From the NCBI RefSeq assembly GCF_027563345.1, contig NZ_JAMKBK010000002.1: a stretch of DNA of 64,000 nucleotides. One strand, written 5' to 3'. This stretch comes from Psychrobacillus psychrodurans. Its GTDB lineage: Bacteria > Bacillota > Bacilli > Bacillales_A > Planococcaceae. Each line of letters starts with the position of its first letter. Positions within the stretch are counted from its first letter, which is position 1. The position numbers were made by a program, and so were the translations under genes. A model generated the notes under the pieces. That model was given only the letters and a program-made list of their open reading frames with translations, did not search any database and was not told the origin of the DNA. Below, piece after piece: positions 52,776 to 62,012 of this stretch.

Positions 52776-53924
52776 ATGGTGAAAAGAATAAGTTTATTAG
52801 GAGCCACTGGTTCTATCGGGATACAAACACTGGATATAATAAAAGGACATCCAGATCAGTTTCAACTAGTAGCATTTTCAGCGGGGAAAAATATAGAAAC
52901 TACAAAGCAGATAATTCGAGACTTTGCTGTTCCTTTAGTTTCTGTTTTATCCGAAGAGGATGCCATTCATTTGGGAAAAGAGTTTCCTCAAATCGAAATA
53001 GTTTTCGGTGACCATGGATTAGTACAAGTTGCTGCCCATGCTGATGCGGATGTCTTAGTGAATGCAGTTTTAGGTAGTGTGGGTTTAAGACCAACATTAG
53101 AAGCTATCAAACAAGGAATAACAATTGCAATTGCTAATAAAGAGACACTAGTAACTGCAGGTCACTTAGTAATGAAAGCTGCAAAGGAATATAATGTACC
53201 TATTCTACCAGTAGACAGTGAGCATTCAGCATTATTTCAAGCAATGAACGGAGAAAAACGATCGGAAATTGCAAAGCTAATAATTACTGCATCGGGTGGA
53301 AGTTTTCGTGACCGTACACGGGACGAATTAAAAAATGTAACAGTACAGGATGCACTTAATCATCCGAACTGGTCGATGGGTTCGAAAATTACGATTGATT
53401 CAGCCACGATGATGAACAAAGGTCTGGAAGTAATCGAGGCGAAAGTACTTTTTGATATTGCTTATGATGACATTGAAGTGTTGCTTCACCGAGAAAGTAT
53501 TATCCATTCGATGGTTGAATTCCAAGATACTAGTGTTATTGCACAGCTAGGAACACCGGATATGCGTGTACCAATTCAATATGCATTGTCTTATCCAGAG
53601 AGATTGACAAGACAAAACGCACCGCGTCTTAATCTAGCTCAAATAGGGAAATTAAATTTTGAAGAGATGGATTACACGCGTTATCATGCATTGAAATTGG
53701 CCATAGATGCAGGACGAGCAGGTGGTACAATGACAACGGTGCTAAATGCTGCAAATGAAGCAGCTGTATCTTTGTTTTTACAACAAAAAATCGGTTTCTT
53801 AACAATTGATGAGTTAATTGAACGAGCAATGAATGAGCATGAGAGCCTTTCAGATCCAGATTTGGAAACAATTCTACATGTAGATGCAAAAACAAGAAAT
53901 TCCGTTGAGAACATGGTAAAATGA
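52776..53924 (+). CDS. dxr: 1-deoxy-D-xylulose 5-phosphate reductoisomerase
   Basis: Dxr makes MEP from DXP with NADPH in non-mevalonate isoprenoid synthesis. The 382 residues include NADPH site LLGATGSIGIQTLDI, NKETLVTAG, PVDSEHSALFQ, ASGGSFRD and the catalytic loop MGSKITIDSATMMNKGLEVIEA-like stretch. AAGGAGA is 12 bases before the ATG, slightly long. Confidence 0.97.
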   Translation: MVKRISLLGATGSIGIQTLDIIKGHPDQFQLVAFSAGKNIETTKQIIRDFAVPLVSVLSEEDAIHLGKEFPQIEIVFGDHGLVQVAAHADADVLVNAVLGSVGLRPTLEAIKQGITIAIANKETLVTAGHLVMKAAKEYNVPILPVDSEHSALFQAMNGEKRSEIAKLIITASGGSFRDRTRDELKNVTVQDALNHPNWSMGSKITIDSATMMNKGLEVIEAKVLFDIAYDDIEVLLHRESIIHSMVEFQDTSVIAQLGTPDMRVPIQYALSYPERLTRQNAPRLNLAQIGKLNFEEMDYTRYHALKLAIDAGRAGGTMTTVLNAANEAAVSLFLQQKIGFLTIDELIERAMNEHESLSDPDLETILHVDAKTRNSVENMVK

Positions 53925-53969
53925 TGAAATGTGAAAGCATAATCAGCTAGAAACTAAAGGTGGGATATA

Positions 53970-55235
53970 ATGGAGACAGCCATTGCGTTTATAATTATAT
54001 TTGGAAGTATTGTATTTTTCCATGAGCTAGGGCATTTTATCTTTGCTAAAAGAGCAGGAATTATGGTCCGTGAGTTTGCGATTGGTATGGGACCTAAAAT
54101 CTTTGGATATACAAAAGGCGAGACTCTTTATACACTGCGCTTATTGCCAATTGGTGGATATGTCCGTATGGCCGGTGAAGATATGGACTCCGTTGAACTA
54201 CAGCCAGGTTTTCGTTTAGGTATACATTTGAATGATTTAGATGAAATCGATCAAATTTTATTAAATCAAAACAAACAGTTTCCAGATATGTTATTTTTAG
54301 AAGTAGAAAGATCTAATTTAACAGATCAAATGTTTATAGAAGGATACAATGAAGAAGAAAAGTTAGTGCGATATAAGGTAGCGCGAAATGCTGTCATCAA
54401 TGAAAAAGGCAATGAAACAATAATTGCACCTGCAGATCGTCAATTCGGTTCCAAGTCAGTTGGACAACGTACGATGACTATTTTTGCAGGACCACTTTTT
54501 AACTTTATCCTATCCTTTTTCATTTTCTTAGCACTTGGTTTGTTCCAAGGATTACCAACATATGAACCTGTTATAACTAGGGTTGTTAAAGACAGTCCTG
54601 CCGCACAAGCAGGTATGCAAGATGGTGATTTAGTTACCAAAATAGATGGAATCTCAATTACTACATGGGACGAACTATCAGAAAAAGTGAAGGTTAGTTC
54701 AAATGAACTGATGGAATTTACAGTTGAACGTGATGGACAAGAAGTAAATCTATCTATGACACCAAATGAAGCGGTAGTAGAGAAAGAAAAAGTTGGGCAA
54801 ATTGGTGTTCGATACACTAGTCCTATGGAAAAAAATCCAGCCAAGGCAGTTGTTTTTGGAGCAGAACAGACTTATGAATGGACTAAACGTATATTTACCA
54901 TACTTGGAACATTAATTACTGGTAATTTCTCCATTGATGACTTATCAGGACCAGTTGGAATCTATAAAGCTACGGAAGAAGTTGCACAATATGGTGTGTA
55001 TAATTTAATGCACTGGGCTGCAATTCTTAGTATAAATCTAGGTATTATGAACTTATTACCATTACCAGCATTAGATGGAGGAAGGTTATTATTCTTCCTG
55101 TTCGAAGCTTTACGTGGGAAACCAGTAGATAAACAAAAAGAAGGTATGGTCCACTTTGTAGGGATTATGCTGCTCATGGTATTAATGGTTGTCGTTACTT
55201 GGAATGACATACAAAGGTTTTTCTTTAATGGGTAA
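53970..55235 (+). CDS. rseP: Site-2 zinc metalloprotease RseP/RasP
   Basis: This intramembrane protease cuts anti-sigma factors such as RsiW and clears membrane peptides. The 421-residue protein has zinc ligands His18 and His22 with Glu19 (FHELGH), one PDZ domain (about 195-275, with DSPAAQAGMQDGDLVTKIDG) and the third ligand Asp369 in LPLPALDGGR. Four membrane segments are evident. In B. subtilis proS follows. Here polC follows directly. Confidence 0.96.
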   Translation: METAIAFIIIFGSIVFFHELGHFIFAKRAGIMVREFAIGMGPKIFGYTKGETLYTLRLLPIGGYVRMAGEDMDSVELQPGFRLGIHLNDLDEIDQILLNQNKQFPDMLFLEVERSNLTDQMFIEGYNEEEKLVRYKVARNAVINEKGNETIIAPADRQFGSKSVGQRTMTIFAGPLFNFILSFFIFLALGLFQGLPTYEPVITRVVKDSPAAQAGMQDGDLVTKIDGISITTWDELSEKVKVSSNELMEFTVERDGQEVNLSMTPNEAVVEKEKVGQIGVRYTSPMEKNPAKAVVFGAEQTYEWTKRIFTILGTLITGNFSIDDLSGPVGIYKATEEVAQYGVYNLMHWAAILSINLGIMNLLPLPALDGGRLLFFLFEALRGKPVDKQKEGMVHFVGIMLLMVLMVVVTWNDIQRFFFNG

Positions 55236-55244
55236 AAATTCTAA

Positions 55245-55309
55245 AGGGGGGGGAGTTCAACTATCTGAACTTCCTTCCTTTATCTTTGGAGTAAGGAGGG
55301 ATAAGAGTT
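55245..55309 (+). other. rseP-polC junction with G8 tract and hairpin
   Basis: The junction contains eight consecutive G, then GGGAGTTCA pairing with TGAACTTCC around a short loop, a weak T-rich tail and the polC Shine-Dalgarno AAGGAGGGA. It could be a weak terminator or a leader hairpin. I see no tRNA-like T-box features and no trace of proS. Confidence 0.4.
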
Positions 55310-58300
55310 ATGGATGATGGGAAAATGAGAATGCATTTGTTATTGCAACAACTGGATTTAACAGAGGATTCTTTTGTAAAGCATTTTGAACATGCTTCGA
55401 TTGATCGATTCACTGTACATAAGAAAAATAGGCAATGGGATTTTCAAATTCAATTAGAGGCTATACTACCTATAGATGTATTTACGATACTCCAAACAAG
55501 GCTAATAGAAAAGTTTTCTGGTATAGCTAATATATTGCTAACTATTAAAAGTGATGGAAAAGATGTTTCACAGGAGTTGATCAACCAATATTGGCCGTTA
55601 GTTCTTAAAGAGTTAAGTGATATGGCTCCACCTTTAAAAGAACGCTTATTAAAACAACAACCTGAATGGAACGGTCAGATGATTCATTTAACCTGTGGAC
55701 AGGAGATTGAATTACGTACGTTTAAAAAGAAATATATCGAACAATTATCGGATGTATATGTCGGGTTTGGATTTCCTAAAATAGCCTTCGACTTCCGATT
55801 AGTAGAAGATACTGAAGCAATTGCTAAAGCGCAGTTGGAGTTTCTAGAACAGCGACGTTTAGAAGAAGAGATGCTTGGTCAAAAAGCGTTAGAAGATATG
55901 CAAAAACGCGATCAAAATAGACAGGAAAATGGAAACCAAAATACGGACGGACCTTTCCAACTGGGGGTACCGCTTAAAAAAGATGAGCCTATTATCGATA
56001 TAAAAACAATCCAGGATGAAGAACGTAGAGTGACGATTGAAGGATTTGTATTCGATGTAGAAGTTAAAGAGTTGCGAAGTGGTCGTTCACTTCTAACTGC
56101 AAAAGTTACCGATTATACAGACTCCATATTAGTGAAGATGTTCTCTAGAGATAAAGAAGATGCCCAAATGATGGAACGACTGCAGAGAGGTATGTGGATA
56201 AAGGTTAGAGGCTCAGTGCAAAACGATACATTTGTACGAGATTTAATCATTATGGCACAAGATATGAACGAGATAAATCCGATGGTCCGAATGGATACAG
56301 CGAAAGAAAAACGAGTAGAATTACATCTTCATACTCCGATGAGTCAAATGGATGCTGTTTCTTCAGTTTCATCACTAGTTTCGCAAGCAGCTAAGTGGGG
56401 GCATAAGGCTATAGCAATTACAGATCATGCAAATTTGCAGTCATTTCCAGAGGCGTATGCTGCAGGGAAAAAGAATGGCATTAAAATTCTATATGGATTA
56501 GAAGCGAATCTTGTACACGATGGGGTTCCTATTGCTTATGATGAGCAACATACTGCATTAGAAGATGCTGTCTATATTGTATTTGACGTTGAAACTACAG
56601 GGTTATCTGCCACTTACGATAAAATAATTGAATTGGCCGCTGTAAAAATGCAAAACGGCAATATAATAGATAAGTTTGAACGATTTGTAAATCCGCATCA
56701 TGCACTTTCTGCAACAACCATTGAGTTAACTGGAATTACAGATGAAATGGTTCGAAATGCACCTGAGATAGAACAGGTTATTAAAGACTTTTATGAGTTT
56801 ATTGGAGATGGCATTATTGTTGCACATAATGCATCTTTTGATATGGGATTCTTGTACGAGGGATATCGTAGAACAGGAATAGAACATTTCAATCACCCAG
56901 TTATAGACACTTTGGAGCTTGCTCGTTTTTTACATCCAGAGATGAAGTCCCATCGACTTGGAACTCTAACTAAAAAATTCAATATTGAGCTCACACAAGC
57001 CCACCGTGCAATCTTTGACTGTGAAGCAACAGGTTATTTATTGCTTCATTTATTAAAAGAAGCAGAAGAACACAAAATAGTGTACCACGATGATTTTAAC
57101 AAGCATATTGGACAAGGTGACTCTTATAAACGAGCTAGGCCAACTCATTGTACAATTTTAGCTAAAAATGAAATAGGTTTAAAAAACCTGTTTAAATTAG
57201 TGTCCCTTGCTCATACTACTACATTCTATCGTGTACCAAGATTAAAAAGATCTGTGCTTCAAAAACATAGAGAAGGTCTAATCATTGGATCGGGATGCGA
57301 TAAAGGAGAGGTTTTTGAGGGACTCATGCAAAAACCATTAGAACAAGTAGAAGAGATTGCTCAGTTCTATGATTATTTAGAAATACATCCTAAAGAGGTA
57401 TACGCACATTTAATCGAAGCAGAATTAGTTAGAGATGAATGGAATTTAGAAGATATCATCCGTAAAATGATTAAACTTGGTAAAAAACTAAATTTACCAG
57501 TTGCAGCAACCGGTAATGTGCATTACTTGCATGAAAATGACGCTATTTTTAGAAAAATATTAGTAAACTCACAAGGTGGGGCCAATCCACTAAATCGTCA
57601 TGGGCTACCTAAAGTACATTTCCGTACGACCAATGAAATGTTAGATGCCTTTGCGTTTCTTGGAGAAGACCTGGCAAAAGAGATTGTAATTACTAATCCT
57701 CAAAAAATAGCAGATTCACTTGAAGACATTAAACCAATAAAAGATGATTTATATACACCTAAGATTGAAGGAGCAGATGAGGAAGTAAGAACTCTTACTT
57801 ATTCTAAAGCTAAAGAAATCTATGGGGAAGAATTGCCTGAAATAGTTGAAGCACGAATTGAGAAAGAGCTAAAATCCATTATAGGTCATGGTTTTGCTGT
57901 TATTTATTTGATATCTCATAAATTAGTAAAAAAATCATTAAATGATGGTTATTTGGTTGGTTCAAGGGGTTCGGTAGGTTCTTCTCTTGTAGCAACAATG
58001 ACTGAAATTACAGAAGTAAACCCGTTACCACCTCATTATGTATGTCCTAGTTGTCAGCATTCAGAGTTTTTCCAGGACGGGTCAGTTGGTTCTGGCTTCG
58101 ACTTACCAAACAAAAATTGTATTAAATGTGATACTCCTTATGTAAAAGATGGACAAGATATTCCGTTTGAAACTTTCCTAGGATTCAAAGGAGATAAAGT
58201 ACCCGACATAGATTTAAACTTTAGCGGTGAGTATCAACCTATTGCACATAACTATACGAAGGAATTATTCGGCGAGGATTATGTATTTCGTGCTGGTACA

Positions 58301-59623
58301 ATTGGAACCGTAGCTGAAAAAACAGCCTATGGATATGTCAGAGGCTATATGAATGATAATAATATAGCTCTTCGTGGTGCGGAAATCGATCGTTTAGTAC
58401 AGGGCTGTACTGGAGTTAAGCGAAACACTGGTCAGCATCCAGGTGGTATAATTGTTGTTCCAGACTATATGGATATATATGACTTTACACCAATACAGTT
58501 TCCTGCAGATGCCCAAGACTCCGAATGGAAAACAACTCATTTTGATTTCCATTCCATTCATGATAATTTGTTAAAACTAGATATTCTGGGGCACGATGAT
58601 CCAACTGTTATACGTATGCTTCAAGATCTATCTGGTATTGATCCAAAAACAATTCCAACTGATGATCCAGAAGTAATGAAGATATTTAGTGGAACGGCAT
58701 CGTTAGGTGTAACCGAAGAGCAAATTGACTGTAAAACAGGTACATTAGGAATTCCGGAATTCGGAACTCGTTTTGTTCGTCAAATGCTAGAAGAAACAAA
58801 GCCATCTACATTTTCTGAGTTAGTCCAAATATCTGGGTTATCTCACGGTACAGATGTATGGCTTGGAAATGCTCAGGAACTGATCCAAGCTGGCACCTGT
58901 CAGCTTTCGGACGTAATTGGATGCCGAGATGATATTATGGTTTATTTGATCTATCAAGGGCTAGAGCCTTCTTTAGCATTTAAGATCATGGAGTCCGTCC
59001 GGAAAGGGAAAGGACTTACTCCAGAATTTGAAGCAGAGATGAAGAAACAGGGAGTTGCCAATTGGTATATTGAATCCTGTAAAAAAATTAAATACATGTT
59101 CCCGAAAGCCCATGCTGCCGCGTATGTTTTAATGGCAGTTCGTATTGCATATTTTAAAGTTCATTACCCCATACTATATTATGCAGCGTATTTGACAGTA
59201 AGAGCATCTGATTTTGACTTAATCTCTATGGTTAATGGATCTCATACAATTCGTGCTAAATTAGATGAAATAAATGCGAAGGGTTTGGAAGCATCTCCAA
59301 AGGAAAAGAGTTTATCAACGGTGCTAGAAATTGCGCTTGAAATGTCCGAAAGAGGTATTAAAATCCAAAAAGTGGATTTATACAAATCGCATGCCAATGA
59401 ATTTAAAATTGAAGGAAATACGTTAATTCCTCCTTTTAATTCGATACCAGGATTAGGCACAAATGTTGCTTTCCAAATTGCTAAAGCAAGAATTGATGGT
59501 GAATTTTTATCGAAGGAAGACCTTCAGCAGAGAGGTAAAGTGTCGAAGACAATCATCGATTATATGGATACGATGGGCTGTTTAGAAGGGTTACCAGATG
59601 CCAATCAGCTTTCACTGTTTTAG
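55310..59623 (+). CDS. polC: DNA polymerase III alpha subunit, Gram-positive PolC
   Basis: PolC is the main replicative polymerase. At 1437 residues it has an N-terminal domain, OB fold (RRVTIEGFVFDVEVKE), PHP domain (ELHLHTPMSQMDAVSS) and an inserted DnaQ-like 3'-5' exonuclease (FDVETTG with Asp426 and Glu428). The polymerase core has catalytic Asp966/Asp968 in PDIDLNFSGEYQ. The zinc-binding cysteines are CPSCQ and CIKCD. The C terminus ends NQLSLF, the sliding-clamp-binding motif. Confidence 0.98.
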   Translation: MDDGKMRMHLLLQQLDLTEDSFVKHFEHASIDRFTVHKKNRQWDFQIQLEAILPIDVFTILQTRLIEKFSGIANILLTIKSDGKDVSQELINQYWPLVLKELSDMAPPLKERLLKQQPEWNGQMIHLTCGQEIELRTFKKKYIEQLSDVYVGFGFPKIAFDFRLVEDTEAIAKAQLEFLEQRRLEEEMLGQKALEDMQKRDQNRQENGNQNTDGPFQLGVPLKKDEPIIDIKTIQDEERRVTIEGFVFDVEVKELRSGRSLLTAKVTDYTDSILVKMFSRDKEDAQMMERLQRGMWIKVRGSVQNDTFVRDLIIMAQDMNEINPMVRMDTAKEKRVELHLHTPMSQMDAVSSVSSLVSQAAKWGHKAIAITDHANLQSFPEAYAAGKKNGIKILYGLEANLVHDGVPIAYDEQHTALEDAVYIVFDVETTGLSATYDKIIELAAVKMQNGNIIDKFERFVNPHHALSATTIELTGITDEMVRNAPEIEQVIKDFYEFIGDGIIVAHNASFDMGFLYEGYRRTGIEHFNHPVIDTLELARFLHPEMKSHRLGTLTKKFNIELTQAHRAIFDCEATGYLLLHLLKEAEEHKIVYHDDFNKHIGQGDSYKRARPTHCTILAKNEIGLKNLFKLVSLAHTTTFYRVPRLKRSVLQKHREGLIIGSGCDKGEVFEGLMQKPLEQVEEIAQFYDYLEIHPKEVYAHLIEAELVRDEWNLEDIIRKMIKLGKKLNLPVAATGNVHYLHENDAIFRKILVNSQGGANPLNRHGLPKVHFRTTNEMLDAFAFLGEDLAKEIVITNPQKIADSLEDIKPIKDDLYTPKIEGADEEVRTLTYSKAKEIYGEELPEIVEARIEKELKSIIGHGFAVIYLISHKLVKKSLNDGYLVGSRGSVGSSLVATMTEITEVNPLPPHYVCPSCQHSEFFQDGSVGSGFDLPNKNCIKCDTPYVKDGQDIPFETFLGFKGDKVPDIDLNFSGEYQPIAHNYTKELFGEDYVFRAGTIGTVAEKTAYGYVRGYMNDNNIALRGAEIDRLVQGCTGVKRNTGQHPGGIIVVPDYMDIYDFTPIQFPADAQDSEWKTTHFDFHSIHDNLLKLDILGHDDPTVIRMLQDLSGIDPKTIPTDDPEVMKIFSGTASLGVTEEQIDCKTGTLGIPEFGTRFVRQMLEETKPSTFSELVQISGLSHGTDVWLGNAQELIQAGTCQLSDVIGCRDDIMVYLIYQGLEPSLAFKIMESVRKGKGLTPEFEAEMKKQGVANWYIESCKKIKYMFPKAHAAAYVLMAVRIAYFKVHYPILYYAAYLTVRASDFDLISMVNGSHTIRAKLDEINAKGLEASPKEKSLSTVLEIALEMSERGIKIQKVDLYKSHANEFKIEGNTLIPPFNSIPGLGTNVAFQIAKARIDGEFLSKEDLQQRGKVSKTIIDYMDTMGCLEGLPDANQLSLF

Positions 59624-59631
59624 TAGGAAAT

Positions 59632-59660
59632 TTGCAAGGCTACATGATGTATGGTAATAT
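59632..59660 (+). promoter_or_regulatory. Promoter of the rimP-nusA-infB operon
   Basis: TTGCAA at 59632-59637 and TAATAT at 59655-59660 have 17-base spacing, with an extended -10 TG at 59652-59653. Transcription would begin near 59667, upstream of a terminator-like hairpin in the leader. Confidence 0.55.
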
Positions 59661-59691
59661 AAAACTACCAATGTTTCATAGTTCTGTGACG

Positions 59692-59722
59692 AAAGAGTGG
59701 GATTTCCCGCTCTTTTCTGTTG
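59692..59722 (+). terminator. Terminator-like hairpin in the rimP-nusA leader
   Basis: AAAGAGTGGG (59692-59701) pairs with CCCGCTCTTT (59706-59715), including one T-G pair, around ATTT. The tail TTTCTGTTGTT is a broken T tract. It lies between the inferred promoter and rimP, so it can act as an attenuator. It could also terminate polC transcripts. Confidence 0.7.
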
Positions 59723-59757
59723 TTATATAGAAAATCATTGTTGTGTAGGAGGCTTAT

Positions 59758-60237
59758 ATGAGTAATATTACAAGTAAAATTGAAGAGCTTGTATCGCCTA
59801 TTTTACAAGAGTTAAATTTAGATCTTGTAGATATAGAATATGTAAAAGAAGGCCGAGATTGGTTTTTACGTATTTATATCGATACTCCAACTGGCGGTAT
59901 AGATATTGAACAATGCGCTCAAGTTAGTGAAAAGTTAAGTGAAAAGCTAGATGTAGAAGATCCGATATCGGAAAATTACTTTTTAGAGGTTTCTTCTCCA
60001 GGAGCAGAACGACCTTTGAAAAAAGATGCTGACTTTACGAAGGCAATTGGTAAATATGTTTACATCAAAACATACGAACCAGTGAACGGGGCAAAGGAAT
60101 TTGAAGGGACATTACTTTCATATTCAATAGAAGAAGGCGCATTAATTGAAGTACGAGTTAAAACTAGAAGAGTTAAAATTCAAATTGAAAAAGAGAAAAT
60201 TGCGCTTGCTCGTTTAGCAATTGATTTCTCTGCATAA
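59758..60237 (+). CDS. rimP: Ribosome maturation factor RimP
   Basis: RimP (159 residues) assists early 30S assembly. The N-terminal domain has LDLVDIEYVKEGRDWFLRIYID and the middle SSPGAERPLKKDADF. It heads the nusA operon as in most bacteria. The ATG follows TAGGAGGC. Confidence 0.97.
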   Translation: MSNITSKIEELVSPILQELNLDLVDIEYVKEGRDWFLRIYIDTPTGGIDIEQCAQVSEKLSEKLDVEDPISENYFLEVSSPGAERPLKKDADFTKAIGKYVYIKTYEPVNGAKEFEGTLLSYSIEEGALIEVRVKTRRVKIQIEKEKIALARLAIDFSA

Positions 60238-60259
60238 CGTATATGGAGGAGTGAAAGCA

Positions 60260-61393
60260 GTGAGTAGTGAATTATTAGACGCGTTAACTGCGCTCGAACA
60301 ACAAAAGGGAATTTCAAGAGATGTTTTAATAGAAGCAATAGAAGCTGCTTTAGTAACAGCTTACAAAAGAAATTTTAACCAAGCCCAAAATGTTCGAGTG
60401 GATATTAACTTAGCTACTGGTACTATGCTGGTTTATTCAAGAAAAGATGTAGTAGAAGAAGTTGCGGACGATCGCTTGCAAATTTCTTTAGAGGATGCTC
60501 GAGTTATAAACCCACATTATGCAATTGGTGATGTAGTGGAAGAGGAAGTAACTCCACGTAATTTTGGTCGTATTGCTGCTCAAACAGCTAAACAAGTTGT
60601 AACTCAACGTGTCCGTGAAGCTGAACGTGGTCTTATTTACGAAGAATATGTGGATCGTGAAGATGATATCGTAAATGGTATTGTGGAACGATTAGATGCA
60701 CGAAATATATACGTGGGATTAGGAAAAGTAGAGGCAGTACTACCTGCGAATGAACAAATTCAAACAGAGACATACCGACCTCATGAACGCATAAAAGTGT
60801 ATATTACAAAAGTAGAACGCACAACACGTGGTCCTCAAGTATTCGTTTCTAGAACACACCCAGGCTTACTTCGTCGCCTGTTTGAAATGGAAGTACCAGA
60901 AATCTTTGAAGGTATTGTCGAGATTAAGTCTATTGCTCGTGAAGCAGGGGACCGCTCTAAAATTTCTGTTTTTGCACATAATGATGAAATAGATCCAGTT
61001 GGTTCTTGTGTTGGTGCAAAAGGAGCTCGAGTACAAACAATTGTAAATGAGCTAAGTGGAGAGAAAATTGACATAGTTGAATGGTCTGAAGATCCGGTAG
61101 TGTTTGTAGCAAATGCACTAAGTCCTTCTAAAGTTATCGACGTTCAAGTAAATGAAGAAGAAAAATCTACAACTGTTGTAGTTCCAGATTATCAGTTATC
61201 TCTTGCAATTGGCAAAAGAGGTCAAAATGCTCGTCTTGCAGCAAAACTAACTGGATGGAAGATTGATATTAAAAGTGAAACAGATGCAAGAGAACTTGGA
61301 ATTTATCCAAATGAAAATTCTCCACAACTTATAATAGAAAACTTGGATGAAGAAGAATTGGATGATTTCGATTTTTATAAAGAAGAAGAATAA
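60260..61393 (+). CDS. nusA: Transcription termination/antitermination protein NusA
   Basis: NusA (377 residues) binds RNA polymerase and promotes pausing and termination at weak hairpins. It has an N-terminal polymerase-binding domain (MSSELLDALTALEQQKG), an S1 domain (about 135-200), and two KH domains (DPVGSCVGAKGARVQ and LAIGKRGQNARLAAKLTGW). It lacks the C-terminal acidic repeats of Gammaproteobacteria. The start is GTG at 60260, 8 bases after GGAGGAG. Confidence 0.97.
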   Translation: MSSELLDALTALEQQKGISRDVLIEAIEAALVTAYKRNFNQAQNVRVDINLATGTMLVYSRKDVVEEVADDRLQISLEDARVINPHYAIGDVVEEEVTPRNFGRIAAQTAKQVVTQRVREAERGLIYEEYVDREDDIVNGIVERLDARNIYVGLGKVEAVLPANEQIQTETYRPHERIKVYITKVERTTRGPQVFVSRTHPGLLRRLFEMEVPEIFEGIVEIKSIAREAGDRSKISVFAHNDEIDPVGSCVGAKGARVQTIVNELSGEKIDIVEWSEDPVVFVANALSPSKVIDVQVNEEEKSTTVVVPDYQLSLAIGKRGQNARLAAKLTGWKIDIKSETDARELGIYPNENSPQLIIENLDEEELDDFDFYKEEE

Positions 61394-61412
61394 GCAAGGA
61401 TGGTGATTTTGT

Positions 61413-61691
61413 ATGGCGGTTCAAAAGAAAATACCGTTACGTAAATGTGTTGCTACTGGTGAAATGTTTCCGAAAAAAGAAATGATTCGTATCGTCCGTT
61501 CGAAAGAAGGAGAAGTATCTGTGGACCTAACTGGTAAAAAATCAGGTCGTGGAGCTTATGTATCTAAATCTATCGAAGCGGTAAACCAAGCGGAAAAGAA
61601 AAATTCATTAGGCACTCATTTAGAAGCACCAATTCCAAATGAAATATACGATCAGTTAATCGTCATTATTGAAAGAGAAAAACTCAAATGA
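61413..61691 (+). CDS. ylxR: YlxR (RnpM) RNA-binding protein
   Basis: The 92-residue protein has the YlxR core PLRKCVATGEMFPKKEMIRIVR and GKKSGRGAYVSK. Recent work names it RnpM, a modulator of RNase P. It sits between nusA and ylxQ as usual, and its stop overlaps ylxQ by 4 bases. Confidence 0.93.
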   Translation: MAVQKKIPLRKCVATGEMFPKKEMIRIVRSKEGEVSVDLTGKKSGRGAYVSKSIEAVNQAEKKNSLGTHLEAPIPNEIYDQLIVIIEREKLK

Positions 61692-62008
61692 CTTTAGGAG
61701 AACAAATATCTAATCTATTGGGTTTAGCAACTCGAGCAAGAAAGACAATAACTGGTGAAGAATTAGTAGTTAAAGAAATAAGAAGCCAAAAGGCAAAACT
61801 AGTTGTTTTATCGAATGATGCTTCTAAAAATACAGCAAAAAAAATTAACGATAAATGTGCATCTTTTAACGTTGAGCTGCATGTCTTTGGAGACCGGCAC
61901 GATCTCGGACATGCGACGGGAAAAGAGGCCAGGGTGGCAATAGCCATTATGGATGACGGTTTCGCTAAAAAACTGTCCGGCCTTCTCAACGAATATAACC
62001 GGGGGTGA
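61688..62008 (+). CDS. ylxQ: YlxQ, L7Ae-family RNA-binding protein
   Basis: The 106-residue protein has the L7Ae/L30e fold: LLGLATRARKTITGEE, KLVVLSNDASKNTAKKI and ELHVFGDRHDLGHATGKEARV. It binds structured RNA (kink-turn type). The precise role is unclear. It overlaps ylxR by ATGA and precedes infB by 4 bases. Confidence 0.93.
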   Translation: MTLGEQISNLLGLATRARKTITGEELVVKEIRSQKAKLVVLSNDASKNTAKKINDKCASFNVELHVFGDRHDLGHATGKEARVAIAIMDDGFAKKLSGLLNEYNRG

Positions 62009-62012
62009 GCTA

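Noticed and set aside
55245..55309. T-box or other aminoacyl-tRNA-sensing leader before polC
   Set aside because: Too short, with no T-box sequence and no aminoacyl-tRNA synthetase gene downstream.
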